From Sinorhizobium shofinae (lineage in GTDB: Bacteria; Pseudomonadota; Alphaproteobacteria; Rhizobiales; Rhizobiaceae): a stretch of 64,000 bases of DNA. Where the stretch lies: the NCBI GenBank assembly GCA_001704765.1, contig MBFK01000009.1, positions 1-64,000 of the forward strand. Direction: 5' to 3'. The notes beneath the pieces were generated by a model that saw nothing but the letters and a program-made list of their open reading frames with translations, searched no databases and was not told the DNA's origin. A program made the position numbers and the translations under genes. Shown piece after piece: positions 1 through 9,519 of this stretch (position 1 is its first letter; each line of letters opens with the position of its first letter).

Positions 1-268
1 CCCACACCCTCCGACACGTCAACAGACATTCGCAAAAAAACTGCAAAAAACGACAAGTGACTGATTTTCAAGGGTTATTTCTCCTGACCTCAAAAGGCGC
101 TTGGAAATAGCTCCGCGAACAGCGTCAAGAATGTTTATCAGTTGGTAAAATCTTCCCGTGCCAGCGCGGTCGCGCTTCGAGGCGCAATATCTTCGCCCCC
201 GTAGGTTCTTTTCCGCGGCCGCCAAAGGCTGCTAGTGTCGTGCCGATCTTACAGAGGAGAGTTCGGAA
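1..268. other. Gene-free left edge / upstream region
   Basis: No convincing gene is visible here. The stretch is more A/T-rich than its surroundings in the first 170 bases. It ends with a purine-rich ribosome binding site (AGAGGAG, about 252-258) before the ATG at 269. It probably carries the promoter of the ornithine cyclodeaminase-family gene, but I cannot assign -35/-10 boxes with confidence. Confidence 0.4.
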
Positions 269-1216
269 ATGCTGGTACTGGATGCGGCTGAGACACGCGC
301 GGCTCTGCCCTGGGACGGGCTCGTCCAGGCGCTCGGCGAGATGTTCGCAAAAGGATGCGTCATGCCGGTGCGCCATCATCACGATGTCGAAGTTCCCGGT
401 GAGATGGATGCGACGCTGCTCCTCATGCCCGCCTGGCAGCCGGGCGCCTATATCGGCGTCAAGATGGTTTCCGTCTTCCCCGGCAACCAGACGCGCGGGC
501 TGCCAGCAATCCACGGCAGCTATCTGCTTTCCTCCGGCAAGACCGGCGAGTTGCTGGCGATCGTCGACGGCGGCGAACTCACGGCCAGGCGGACCGCCGC
601 GGCCTCGGCGCTCGCGGCCCGTTATCTGGCGCGTGAGGATGCCAGCCGGCTGCTGATGGTCGGAACCGGGCGCCTTTCGGCAAATGTCATCGAGGCGCAC
701 GCCTCCGTTCGCCCCATCCGCAGCGTGGCGATCTGGGGCCGCGATCCAAAGAAGGCCGAGGCGACCGCGAAGGAACTCGACCTTCGGGGCATCGCGGTTT
801 CGGTGGCGGCGGATCTCGAGGCGGCTGCCCGTGAGGCGGACATCATCTCCTGCGCGACGCTCTCTTCCGAGCCGCTGATCCGCGGCGATTGGCTGAAGCC
901 CGGCGCGCACCTCGATCTGATCGGCGCCTTCAAGCCGACGATGCGCGAATCGGACGATCGCGCCGTTGCCCGCGCCAGCATCTTCGTCGATACGCGCGAC
1001 GGGGCGCTCAGCGAAGGCGGCGACATCGTCCAGCCATTGCGGGCCGGCGTCATCACGGAAGCCGCGATCCGCGCCGATCTTTTCGAGCTTGCTCGCGGTA
1101 CTCATGCCGGCCGCACGGCGCCCGACGAAATCACGCTCTTCAAATCGGTCGGCGCCGCCCTTGAGGATCTCGCCGGCGCGGTGCTCGCCTTCGAGGCGCA
1201 CCGGTCCAAGGCATAG
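269..1216 (+). CDS. Ornithine cyclodeaminase / mu-crystallin family protein
   Basis: The 315-residue protein has the typical length of the ornithine cyclodeaminase/mu-crystallin family, which are NAD(P)-dependent enzymes acting on amino or imino acids. A Rossmann nucleotide-binding segment (LLMVGTGRLSANVIEAH) lies near residues 129-145, followed by an IWGRDPKKAE stretch that fits the second strand of the fold. The N-terminal part contains the KMVSVFPGN segment common in the family. The ATG at 269 follows AGAGGAG at good spacing. Members include ornithine cyclodeaminase, alanine dehydrogenase, ketimine reductase and opine-type enzymes, so the substrate cannot be fixed. The gene stands alone, about 135 bp before an ABC transporter on the same strand; a link to that transporter is possible but unproven. 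Confidence 0.85.
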   Translation: MLVLDAAETRAALPWDGLVQALGEMFAKGCVMPVRHHHDVEVPGEMDATLLLMPAWQPGAYIGVKMVSVFPGNQTRGLPAIHGSYLLSSGKTGELLAIVDGGELTARRTAAASALAARYLAREDASRLLMVGTGRLSANVIEAHASVRPIRSVAIWGRDPKKAEATAKELDLRGIAVSVAADLEAAAREADIISCATLSSEPLIRGDWLKPGAHLDLIGAFKPTMRESDDRAVARASIFVDTRDGALSEGGDIVQPLRAGVITEAAIRADLFELARGTHAGRTAPDEITLFKSVGAALEDLAGAVLAFEAHRSKA

Positions 1217-1352
1217 GCCCGCGCAGGCGTCGCTCGCTTGTCAGGCGGGCGCTTCACCGAAACGTGACGTCGGCCCGGTGCGGCCTGCATTGACGCCGCA
1301 AGGCCTTGCCGTACCCTCGGCCGACAATCAAGGCGGGAGGAGCGACAGCCAC

Positions 1353-2579
1353 ATGATCGGACGGGCAAGAAAAATCCTCATGGCGGCGACGCTGACGCTT
1401 GGCCTTGCGGGCGAGGCGTCCGCCACCGACGCCGGCAACTGGGATGCCGTGGTCGCCGAAGCCAAGGGCCAGACGGTCTATTTCAACGCCTGGGGCGGCT
1501 CCGAGAACATCAACGCCTATGTTCGCTGGGCGGGCGGCGAAATGAAGTCCCGCTACGGCGTCGACGTCGTGCACGTGAAGCTCGACGATACGGCGAAAGC
1601 GGTCGCGACGGTCGTCGCGGAAAAGGCGGCGGGGAAGAACGACGGCGGGGCCGTCGATCTCATCTGGATCAACGGCGAGAACTTCGCGGCGATGAAGCGC
1701 GAGGGCCTTCTCTTCAGCCCCGGCTGGGCGACGAAGCTGCCGAACTGGCGCTATGTCGATCACGAGACCAAGGCGACCGTGCTCAGGGATTTCACGATTC
1801 CGGCCGAGGGGCTGGAAAGCCCCTGGGGAGGCGCCAAGCTCGTGTTCTTCCATGATTCGGCGCGAACGCGGAAAGCCGATCTGCCCGATTCGGCGACGGG
1901 CCTCATGAAATGGGCGGAGGCCAATCCGGGCCGCTTCTCCTATCCGCAGCCGCCGGATTTCACCGGCACTTCCTTCCTGAAGCAGGTTTTGATCGAGCTT
2001 ATCGACGACAAGACCAAGCTGCAAAGGCCGATCGATGACACGACCTTCGCGGCGGATGCCGCGCCCTTGTTCGCCTATCTGGACAAGTTGACACCCCTCC
2101 TGTGGCGGCAGGGCAAGGCCTATCCGCAAAACTATCCCGACATGAAGCAGAAGCTCGCCGATGGCGAGCTCGACATCATCTTCGCCTTCAACCCGGCGGA
2201 AGCCTCGTCAGCAATCGCCAATGGCGAGCTTCCAGAAACGGTGCGCTCCTTCGTCTTTTCCGGCGGCACGCTTGGCAACACACATTTCCTTGCCATCCCT
2301 TACAACGCCACGGCGAAGGCCGGCGCGTTGCTCCTTGCCGATTTCCTGCTTTCGCCCGAAGCGCAACTGCGCAAGCAGGATCCGAAGATCTGGGGCGACC
2401 CGACCGTTCTTTCGCTGGCAAAGCTTTCGGCCGAGAATCGATCCGCCTTCGAAAATCTGGATCTCGGCCTTGCCACCCTCAGGCCCGACGAGCTCGGACC
2501 GGCTCTCGACGAACCACATCCGGACTGGATGACGCGCATCGAGGCCGAATGGATCCGGCGATATGGGGCGGCCAATTAG
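1353..2579 (+). CDS. ABC transporter substrate-binding protein, YnjB-like
   Basis: The 408-residue protein begins with a cleavable signal peptide (MIGRARKILMAATLTLGLAG, then EASAT), so it should be periplasmic. I chose the ATG at 1353 because GGGAGG lies a few bases upstream and the signal peptide starts there; the frame is open further upstream but without sense. The body fits group-1 extracellular solute-binding proteins of the YnjB type (LIWINGENFAAMKREGLLF; NTHFLAIPYNATAKAGALLLADFLLSPEAQ split over the C-terminal lobe). It overlaps the permease gene by 17 bp, which supports a binding protein-permease-ATPase operon matching E. coli ynjBCD. The ligand is unknown; thiamine-like or metal-related ligands have been suggested for related systems. 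Confidence 0.85.
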   Translation: MIGRARKILMAATLTLGLAGEASATDAGNWDAVVAEAKGQTVYFNAWGGSENINAYVRWAGGEMKSRYGVDVVHVKLDDTAKAVATVVAEKAAGKNDGGAVDLIWINGENFAAMKREGLLFSPGWATKLPNWRYVDHETKATVLRDFTIPAEGLESPWGGAKLVFFHDSARTRKADLPDSATGLMKWAEANPGRFSYPQPPDFTGTSFLKQVLIELIDDKTKLQRPIDDTTFAADAAPLFAYLDKLTPLLWRQGKAYPQNYPDMKQKLADGELDIIFAFNPAEASSAIANGELPETVRSFVFSGGTLGNTHFLAIPYNATAKAGALLLADFLLSPEAQLRKQDPKIWGDPTVLSLAKLSAENRSAFENLDLGLATLRPDELGPALDEPHPDWMTRIEAEWIRRYGAAN

Positions 2580-4278
2580 GATCAAGGCGCTGCAGACAGG
2601 ATCGCACGGTCTTACAACGAACACGCTTCTTGCCCTGCTCCTGGGGCTGCCGATCCTTGCCGGCGTAGCGGGGATCATCCTGCCTGCCTTCGGCTATCTG
2701 CCGGCGCTCGGCGGCTTGCGGTTCACGCTCAGCCATTTTGCCGAACTTGCCGGCCAGCCGCATATCCTGCGCTCCAGCCTCACCGGTCTCACGACGGGTC
2801 TCGCCACGACTTGCGCCGCCGTCGCGATCACCGGTACCTTCGTGGCGGGCTTCGCCGGGATGCCGGCCTTTTCCCGCATCCAACATTTGGTGTCCCCGTT
2901 GCTGGCGGTTCCGCATGCCGCCGCCGCCTTTGCGCTTGCCTTCCTCGTCGCGCCGTCGGGCTTTCTCGTTCGGTTGGTTTCGCCGGAACTGACAGGCTTC
3001 ACGCGGCCGCCGCAATGGCTCATTCCGAACGATCCGGTCGGCCTGTCGATGGTCGCGGGGCTCATCACCAAGGAAGTCCCCTTCCTCTTCCTCATCGCGC
3101 TCGCCGCATTGCCGCAGCTCCCCCTTCGCCAATCGAGGCAATTGACCGCGGCGCTTGGCTATGGGCGCCTGAGCGGCTTTCTGATCAGCCTCTGGCCGGC
3201 CCTCTACCGACGGATCCGCCTGGCGGTCTTTGCAGTCCTTGTCTATTCTGTCTCCGTCGTCGATGTCGCCATCATCCTCGGGCCGCAATTGCCGGCAACG
3301 CTGCCGGTGCGGATTGCCCAATGGACGGCGGATCATGACCTCGGCGCACGTTTTCTCGCCTCGGCGGCCGCCCTGCTGCAGCTTGCCGTCGTTCTTGCGG
3401 CGGTGGTCATCTGGCTCCTCATCGAACGGCTTGGGCGATTTGGCCTCGCACGGCTGACCTATTCAGGGCGGCGCCTAAGAAACGACGGGGTGCCTCGGCT
3501 CGTCTCAGCTTTCGTGATGGCGGCCTGCGCCGCCCTGATCTTCCTCGGCATCGCGATTCTCGGCGTCTGGTCGATCGCCGGGCTCTGGCCGTTTCCGAAT
3601 GCCTTGCCGGCAAAGCTCACGTCGCAAACCTGGCTGCGCACGCTGCCGCAGCTATGGCCAGCACTCCAAACCACGATCGCACTCGCTCTGACGGCGGCGG
3701 CGCTCGCCCTGCTTTCTGCCATTCTGCTGCTCCATCGCAATGGCGCCGACCGTGGCGGGAACGGGCCTCGCTACCGATTGCTCTATCTGCCCCTGCTGCT
3801 GCCGGAGATCAGCTTCGTTTTCGGCCTGCAGATCCTCTTCGTCTCGGGCGGTATCAAGCCAGCCTTTGGGAGCGTGCTGGCGGTCCATTTCCTGTTCGTC
3901 CTGCCTTACGTGCTGCTGTCGCTCTCGGCGCCGTGGCGCGAGCTCGATCCGCGCTTCGAAAGGATTGCTGCCGGGTTCGGCAGGTCCGCGCTGCAAATCT
4001 TGCTGACCGTTCGCCTGCCGCTCCTTTTTCGGGCATGTCTCACCGCCTTTGCCGTCGGCTTCTCGGTCTCTGTCAGCCTTTACCTTCCGACGCTGCTGAT
4101 CGGGGCGGGGCGGCTGACGACGATCGCCACCGAGGCGGTGGCGCTTTCCTCTGGCGGCGACCGGCGGGTGATCGGCGTCTATGCGCTCGTCCAGGCATCC
4201 CTGCCCTTCCTCGCATTTCTCATTGCGTCGCTCGCACCGCAGTTGCTATTCCGCAACCGGCGGGCAATGAGGACGTGA
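2563..4278 (+). CDS. ABC transporter permease, double-length (YnjC-like)
   Basis: The 571-residue protein is strongly hydrophobic along its length, with roughly twelve predicted membrane segments arranged as two tandem permease halves. This makes it a double-length permease like E. coli YnjC and ThiP. Each half carries an EAA-like cytoplasmic loop; the second includes RIAAGFGRSALQILLTVRLP. The start overlaps the end of the binding-protein gene and the stop is directly followed by the ATPase start, so the three genes are surely co-transcribed and probably translationally coupled. It would form the membrane channel of the importer; a single polypeptide may replace the usual permease dimer. Confidence 0.87.
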   Translation: MGRPIRIKALQTGSHGLTTNTLLALLLGLPILAGVAGIILPAFGYLPALGGLRFTLSHFAELAGQPHILRSSLTGLTTGLATTCAAVAITGTFVAGFAGMPAFSRIQHLVSPLLAVPHAAAAFALAFLVAPSGFLVRLVSPELTGFTRPPQWLIPNDPVGLSMVAGLITKEVPFLFLIALAALPQLPLRQSRQLTAALGYGRLSGFLISLWPALYRRIRLAVFAVLVYSVSVVDVAIILGPQLPATLPVRIAQWTADHDLGARFLASAAALLQLAVVLAAVVIWLLIERLGRFGLARLTYSGRRLRNDGVPRLVSAFVMAACAALIFLGIAILGVWSIAGLWPFPNALPAKLTSQTWLRTLPQLWPALQTTIALALTAAALALLSAILLLHRNGADRGGNGPRYRLLYLPLLLPEISFVFGLQILFVSGGIKPAFGSVLAVHFLFVLPYVLLSLSAPWRELDPRFERIAAGFGRSALQILLTVRLPLLFRACLTAFAVGFSVSVSLYLPTLLIGAGRLTTIATEAVALSSGGDRRVIGVYALVQASLPFLAFLIASLAPQLLFRNRRAMRT

Positions 4279-4944
4279 ATGCAGCAAATCGCCAAGACAA
4301 GACCCCTGACGCTGGCGGACGTGACCATCCGGCTGGCGGAGCGGACCTTGCTTGCCGTTTCGGCAACGGTGATGCCGGGTGAGGTGCTGACGATCATGGG
4401 GCCGTCCGGCTCCGGAAAATCCGCCTTGCTCGCCTTCGCAGGCGGATTCCTCGATCCGGCATTCGACGCCAGCGGGCGCTTGCTGATCGGCAAGGTAGAC
4501 GTGACGGATATTCCCGCCAACCGGCGCCACGCGGGCATCCTGTTCCAGGATCCTCTGCTCTTTCCCCATCTTTCCGTCGGCGGCAACATCGTGTTCGCCA
4601 TACCGCCCTCGATCAAGGGACATAATGCACGGCGCGCGCTTGCCGGGCAGGCGCTCGACGAAGTCGGGCTCGCCGGTTTCTTCGACCGCGATCCGGAAAC
4701 GCTCTCAGGCGGCCAGAAGGCGCGGGTGGCGCTGCAGCGGGTGCTTGTCTCGGCACCGCATTTCCTCTTGCTCGACGAGCCCTTTTCGAAGCTCGATGCG
4801 GCACTGCGGCAGCAGATGCGCGAACTGGTCTTTTCCAGAGCGAAGGCGGCGGGTCTGCCCGCCATTCTTGTCACGCACGACAGCGCCGATGCGGAAGCCG
4901 CGGGCGGCAGGGTGATCGAGATCGGCGGGGAGGAGAAGGCATGA
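4279..4944 (+). CDS. ABC transporter ATP-binding protein, YnjD-like
   Basis: A 221-residue ATPase subunit. Walker A (GPSGSGKS) is at residues 41-48, the Q-loop is in GILFQDPLLFPHLSV, the signature is LSGGQKARVALQRVL, and Walker B is HFLLLDEPFSKLD. The H-loop reads ILVTHDSADAEAAGG. It is shorter than MalK-type ATPases and lacks their C-terminal regulatory domain, in line with YnjD/ThiQ. Its ATG follows the permease stop with no gap, and its own stop overlaps the hrpB start (ATGA), so hrpB may be read from the same message. It powers import with the two preceding proteins. Confidence 0.9.
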   Translation: MQQIAKTRPLTLADVTIRLAERTLLAVSATVMPGEVLTIMGPSGSGKSALLAFAGGFLDPAFDASGRLLIGKVDVTDIPANRRHAGILFQDPLLFPHLSVGGNIVFAIPPSIKGHNARRALAGQALDEVGLAGFFDRDPETLSGGQKARVALQRVLVSAPHFLLLDEPFSKLDAALRQQMRELVFSRAKAAGLPAILVTHDSADAEAAGGRVIEIGGEEKA

Positions 4945-7403
4945 TGGGCAAGTTTCCGTCCCTGCCCGTCCGCGAGATCCTGCCTGAGCTGGCTGAAGCG
5001 CTCCGCGCATCGCCATCCATCGTATTGTCCGCGCCGCCCGGCGCCGGCAAGACGACGCTGGTGCCGCTCTTCCTGCTTGACCAGCCGTGGTTGAACGGCG
5101 GCAAGATCATCCTGCTCGAGCCGCGCAGGCTCGCGGCGCGCGCCGCGGCCGGAAGGATGGCCGAATTGCTCGGCGAGAAGGTCGGCGAAACGGTCGGATA
5201 CCGCATGCGGCTCGACAACCGCATATCGGCGAAGACCCGGATCGAGGTGGTGACCGAAGGCGTGTTTACCCGGATGATCCTCGACGATCCGGAGCTCACC
5301 GGCGTCTCGGCGGTCCTTTTCGATGAGTTCCACGAGCGATCGCTCGACGCGGATTTCGGCCTGGCGCTGGCGCTCGACGTCCAATCGGCATTGCGCGATG
5401 ACCTGAAGATGATTGTCATGTCGGCGACGCTCGATGTCGAGCGCGTCGCCGGACTGCTTGGGGAAGCGCCGATCCTTCAGAGCGAGGGGCGGAGCTATCC
5501 GGTCGATGTCCGATACGAGAGCAGAAACACCGGTGAAAGCGTCGAGGATGCGGTGGTTCGGACGATTATCGAGGCGCACCGGTCCGAAGAGGGCTCGATC
5601 CTCGCCTTCCTGCCGGGCCAGGCCGAGATCAGCCGAACGGCCGAACGCCTCGCCGGGCGTTTCGACCAGAATACGATGATCGTGCCACTCTATGGCAATC
5701 TGAGCCAGAAGGAGCAGGATGCGGCAATCCGGCCGCCGCCTAAGGGCACCCGCAAGATCGTGCTGGCGACCTCGATAGCCGAAACCTCCATCACCATCGA
5801 CGGGGTGCGCATCGTCGTCGACAGTGGCCTGCAGCGACTGCCGGTCTTCGAGGCCTCGACCGGGATCACGCGGCTCGAGACCGTCCGTGTCTCGAGGGCC
5901 TCGGCCGACCAGCGCGCCGGGCGCGCCGGGCGAACCGAGCCGGGCGTCGCCATCCGGCTGTGGCACGCCGGTCAGACGGCCGCGCTTGCCGCCTTCACGC
6001 CGCCGCAGATTCTTGCCAGCGACCTTTCCGGCCTGCTGCTCGACCTTGCCCATTGGGGCGTCACCGACCCGTCGGCGCTTCGCTTCATCGACCCACCGCC
6101 GGAAACGACGTTGCGTGAAGCCCGCGGCCTGCTTGTCGACCTGGGGGCGCTCGACGCGCATGGCGCGTTGACCCCGAGAGGGCGCTTGATCCGCGACCTG
6201 TCGCTGCCTGTCAGGCTGGCGGCGATGGCGGTTTCGGCGGCAGAAGAGGGCCAGGCAGCGCAGGCCTGCCTCATCGCGGTGATGCTCACCGAGCAGGGCC
6301 TCGGCGGCAACAGCCTCGACATCGAGGACAGGCTGCGCCGGTTCCGGAGCGAGCGCAGCGACCGGGCGGAGGCGGCACGGGGGCTTGCCAGACGCATGGC
6401 CGCCGACCTTGGCGCGTCAAAGGTCAATGGCGAGCGCGCCCCGCCGGGTCCCCTGCTGATGCACGCCTTTCCTGATCGAATCGCCCTACAGCGGGGCGGT
6501 CGTGGCCGCTTCGTCATGGCAAACGGGCGTGGCGCGGAAGTGCCGGCGACCGAGCGGCTGGCGGCGGCTGGCATGCTCGTGATCGCCGACCTGACGGGAA
6601 GAGCCGGAGCACAGCGGGTGCTGGCGGCGGCGGAAATCACCAGGGCCGATGTCGAAGCGCATATGCCGGAGGCGATCGTCACCGAGGACCAGAGCTTCTT
6701 CGACCGGGCGAGCCGTCAGGTCAGAGCCCGCCGGGTGACGCGGTTTGGAGCAATCATCTTCGACGAGACGCCGCTGCCTCGGCCACGCGGCGAGCCAGCC
6801 GCCCGGGCGCTTGCCGACGGTATTCGCCAACTGGGACTTGCCGTCGTCCCCTTCCCGAAGGACGTGGATCAATTGCGCGACCGCATCGGCTTCCTTCACC
6901 GTTCGATCGGCGAGCCCTGGCCCGACATGTCGGATGCGGCGCTCATCTCCCGCCTGGATGATTGGTTCGTTCCCTTTCAAGGGGATGCCGGCGGCATTGA
7001 CGGCATCAAGGGCCGCGATCTCGTCGAAGGCTTGATGTCACTCGTTCCCTATGATCTGCAGCGCGATCTCGCGAAGCTCGCCCCGACGCATTTCGAAGCG
7101 CCGACCGGGCAGCGTCACCCGATCCACTACGACGGCGACGAACCGCTGCTTTCCATCCGCGTCCAGGAACTCTTCGGTCTCAAGGCGCATCCGACGATCG
7201 GCGACGGACGGCTGCCGCTCTTGCTCGAATTGATTTCGCCCGGCCAACGTCCGATCCAGACGACGCGCGACCTGCCGGGCTTCTGGGCGGGCTCCTGGAA
7301 GGATGTGCGAGCCGACATGCGCGGCCGCTATCCCAAGCATCCCTGGCCGGATGACCCGGCCAACGCCATTCCAACGACGCGCGCCAAGCCGCGCGGCACA
7401 TAG
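4941..7403 (+). CDS. hrpB: ATP-dependent helicase HrpB (DEAH family)
   Basis: The 820-residue length matches HrpB. Walker A is APPGAGKTT (residues 31-39), the DEAH-type box reads DEFH (128-131, in LFDEFHERS), motif III is MSATLD, and the motif V-VI region contains ATSIAETSITIDG and SADQRAGRAGRTEPG. The helicase core is followed by the HA2 and HrpB C-terminal domains (ending GSWKDVRADMRGRYPKHPWP). HrpB proteins are RNA-helicase relatives of the DEAH class whose bacterial role is poorly defined. The ATGA overlap with the ABC ATPase suggests read-through from the transporter operon, although the functions seem unrelated. Confidence 0.95.
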   Translation: MMGKFPSLPVREILPELAEALRASPSIVLSAPPGAGKTTLVPLFLLDQPWLNGGKIILLEPRRLAARAAAGRMAELLGEKVGETVGYRMRLDNRISAKTRIEVVTEGVFTRMILDDPELTGVSAVLFDEFHERSLDADFGLALALDVQSALRDDLKMIVMSATLDVERVAGLLGEAPILQSEGRSYPVDVRYESRNTGESVEDAVVRTIIEAHRSEEGSILAFLPGQAEISRTAERLAGRFDQNTMIVPLYGNLSQKEQDAAIRPPPKGTRKIVLATSIAETSITIDGVRIVVDSGLQRLPVFEASTGITRLETVRVSRASADQRAGRAGRTEPGVAIRLWHAGQTAALAAFTPPQILASDLSGLLLDLAHWGVTDPSALRFIDPPPETTLREARGLLVDLGALDAHGALTPRGRLIRDLSLPVRLAAMAVSAAEEGQAAQACLIAVMLTEQGLGGNSLDIEDRLRRFRSERSDRAEAARGLARRMAADLGASKVNGERAPPGPLLMHAFPDRIALQRGGRGRFVMANGRGAEVPATERLAAAGMLVIADLTGRAGAQRVLAAAEITRADVEAHMPEAIVTEDQSFFDRASRQVRARRVTRFGAIIFDETPLPRPRGEPAARALADGIRQLGLAVVPFPKDVDQLRDRIGFLHRSIGEPWPDMSDAALISRLDDWFVPFQGDAGGIDGIKGRDLVEGLMSLVPYDLQRDLAKLAPTHFEAPTGQRHPIHYDGDEPLLSIRVQELFGLKAHPTIGDGRLPLLLELISPGQRPIQTTRDLPGFWAGSWKDVRADMRGRYPKHPWPDDPANAIPTTRAKPRGT

Positions 7404-7430
7404 GGCTGGTTTGTCATTCGCGGATCGCGC

Positions 7431-7498
7431 TACAGCGCTTTGAATTGCTGCATGTTTTTATCCTTAAATCGGCTCCGATTTAAGGAAACATGCAGTAG
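7431..7498. repeat. Rhizobial palindromic intergenic element, type A (copy 1, short form)
   Basis: This copy contains the long palindrome module (7448-7495). Outer arms CTGCATGTTT and AAACATGCAG enclose inner arms CCTTAAATCGG and CCGATTTAAGG around a CT loop. Only one arm (TACAGCG) of the upstream hairpin module seen in the other two copies remains. The same module occurs at 26476-26580 and 33841-33945. It sits just after hrpB and may also act in transcript termination. It resembles the RIME-type mosaic elements described in rhizobia; that assignment is from memory. Confidence 0.85.
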
Positions 7499-7543
7499 AC
7501 TTCCGAAGCGTGCGCAGCGGGCGCATGAGGACCGGCAGGCAGT

Positions 7544-8848
7544 ATGGCGACGATGACACTCGATCACAACGAACTTAACAGCAATCGCAGCCTGAGGCTG
7601 CAGACGCTCGTGCGACTGCGCTGGCTGGCGGTCGGCGGCCAGTCCGTGGCCGTCATCGTCACGGCGCTCTGGCTGCAGTTCCCCCTGCCGCTCGTTTCCT
7701 GCTCGCTGCTGATTGCCAGCCTGGCTCTGCTCAATGTCTTTCTCACCATTCGCTTCCCGCCGACGCATCGCTTGACTGCGCCGGCCGCCTTCGTCCTGCT
7801 CGGTCTCGATCTCGCGCAGCTGACGGCACTCCTCTTCATCACCGGAGGGCTCGCCAATCCGTTTGCGCCGCTGCTGTGTGTGCCGGTGATCATCTCGTCG
7901 GCTTCGCAACCGAAGCCGCACAGCATCGTTCTCGCCGTGTTCGCGGTGATCGGCGTCACGGCGCTGGCCTTCTCGCCCTTCCCGCTGCCCTGGTATCCCG
8001 GCACGGTCCTGTTGATCCCGCGCGTGCTGACGGCGGGCATCTGGTTCGCGATCGTCTCGATGACGGCCTTTGCCGCCTTCTACACCTATCGTGTGTCGCT
8101 CGAGGCAAGCGAGCTTTCGGAGGCGCTGACGGCAACCGAACTCGTACTCCAGCGCGAAAAGCACCTGTCGCAGCTCGACGGGCTCGCGGCGGCCGCCGCC
8201 CACGAACTCGGCACGCCGCTTGCCACGATCACCGTCGTCGCCAAGGAGATGGAGCGGGAGCTTGGCGACGACCCGCGCTTCGGCGAGGACGTCCACCTGC
8301 TTCGAAGCCAGAGCGAGCGTTGCCGCGACATTTTGAAACGCCTGACGACCCTTTCCTCCGAAAGCGAGGAACATATGCGGCTCTTGCCGCTTTCCTCGCT
8401 GATCGAGGAGGTGATGGCGCCGCATCGCGAATTCGGCATCCAGATCAAGCTCATAGAGAAGGGCGACCGCGCCACTGAGCCCGTCGGCAATCGCAATGCG
8501 GGTATCCTCTACGGCCTCGGCAATCTCCTGGAAAATGCCGTCGACTATGCGCGGAAGGCGGTGATGGTCACGGTCGAGCACACGGCGGAGCGCGTCAAGG
8601 TGACGATCGAGGACGATGGCGACGGCTTTTCGCCGGACATCCTCGCGAGAATCGGCGAACCTTACGTCACCCGGCGACAGAAGGAGGACAGCGCCGGAGG
8701 GCTCGGGCTCGGCCTCTTCATTGCCAAGACGCTGCTGGAGCGATCCGGCGCCCGGCTTCGCTTTGAAAATGGCGGAACGGAACGGCCGGGTGCCCGGGTC
8801 AGCGTCGAATGGCCGCGTGCACTGATGGATACGAAACTGGCGAAATGA
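7544..8848 (+). CDS. actS: Redox-sensing histidine kinase ActS (RegB/PrrB family)
   Basis: This 434-residue inner-membrane kinase has about six N-terminal hydrophobic segments (residues 25-190), followed by the kinase core. The loop motif GGLANPF matches the conserved quinone-sensing GGxxNPF of RegB. The phospho-accepting histidine is His220 in AAAAHELGTPLATI. Cys260 in SERCRDILKRL corresponds to the redox-active cysteine of RegB. N, G1 and G2 boxes follow (LLENAVDYA, EDDGDGFS, GGLGLGLFIAKTLLE). RegB/ActS kinases respond to the redox state of the quinone pool and phosphorylate the cognate RegA/ActR. The regulator gene follows 86 bp downstream. In Sinorhizobium the pair is linked to acid tolerance and to carbon and nitrogen fixation control. 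Confidence 0.93.
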   Translation: MATMTLDHNELNSNRSLRLQTLVRLRWLAVGGQSVAVIVTALWLQFPLPLVSCSLLIASLALLNVFLTIRFPPTHRLTAPAAFVLLGLDLAQLTALLFITGGLANPFAPLLCVPVIISSASQPKPHSIVLAVFAVIGVTALAFSPFPLPWYPGTVLLIPRVLTAGIWFAIVSMTAFAAFYTYRVSLEASELSEALTATELVLQREKHLSQLDGLAAAAAHELGTPLATITVVAKEMERELGDDPRFGEDVHLLRSQSERCRDILKRLTTLSSESEEHMRLLPLSSLIEEVMAPHREFGIQIKLIEKGDRATEPVGNRNAGILYGLGNLLENAVDYARKAVMVTVEHTAERVKVTIEDDGDGFSPDILARIGEPYVTRRQKEDSAGGLGLGLFIAKTLLERSGARLRFENGGTERPGARVSVEWPRALMDTKLAK

Positions 8849-8934
8849 TTTTTGGCAGTTTATTGAAGACTGCTAAGAAAAAACCACATAGTTTCAGCGC
8901 AAACTCCCCAAGTTTTTGCTCCGGATTTAAAAGA

Positions 8935-9519
8935 ATGACCGAAAAATCGACGGGTGCCCACGCCACCCAGCCTGCAGATGCCGAACTGATCGGACCGGAT
9001 AGAACGCTTTTGATCGTCGATGACGACGGGCCCTTCCTGCGCCGCCTGGCGCGCGCCATGGAGGCACGCGGCTTCTCGGTCGAAATCGCCGAATCTGTTG
9101 CCGAGGGCATCGCCAAGGCCAAGACGCACCCGCCGAAACATGCGGTCATCGATCTCAGGCTCGGCGACGGCAGCGGGCTCGACGTGATCGAGGCGATCCG
9201 GGGCCGACGCGACGACACCCGGATGATCGTGCTTACCGGCTACGGCAATATCGCCACAGCGGTGAATGCGGTGAAGCTCGGAGCGCTCGACTATCTCGCC
9301 AAACCGGCCGATGCCGACGAGATTTTCGCCGCCCTCGTGCGTCGCCAGGGCGAGCGCGTCGAGCTGCCGGAAAACCCGATGTCGGCCGATCGCGTGCGTT
9401 GGGAACATATTCAGCGTGTCTACGAGATGTGCGAACGCAACGTCTCGGAAACAGCGCGGCGGCTCAACATGCATCGACGCACGCTGCAGCGCATCCTGGC
9501 AAAGCGGGCACCGAAATAA
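8935..9519 (+). CDS. actR: Response regulator ActR (RegA/PrrA family)
   Basis: The 194-residue regulator starts at the ATG at 8935 (MTEKSTGAH). The frame is open upstream into actS, but the family begins here. The receiver domain contains the acidic pocket LLIVDDDGPF (residues 26-35), the phospho-acceptor Asp73 (VIDLRLGDGSG) and the conserved KP pair in LDYLAKPADA. The C-terminal Fis-type helix-turn-helix (NVSETARRLNMHRRTLQRI) is almost invariant in RegA/ActR proteins. It is the output partner of ActS and controls redox-responsive energy and carbon genes. It ends 1 bp before the convergent mmcB gene. Confidence 0.95.
   Translation: MTEKSTGAHATQPADAELIGPDRTLLIVDDDGPFLRRLARAMEARGFSVEIAESVAEGIAKAKTHPPKHAVIDLRLGDGSGLDVIEAIRGRRDDTRMIVLTGYGNIATAVNAVKLGALDYLAKPADADEIFAALVRRQGERVELPENPMSADRVRWEHIQRVYEMCERNVSETARRLNMHRRTLQRILAKRAPK

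Noticed and set aside
4179-6161. Long minus-strand open frame opposite the ABC ATPase and hrpB
   Set aside because: Shadow of the real plus-strand genes; no recognisable domain.
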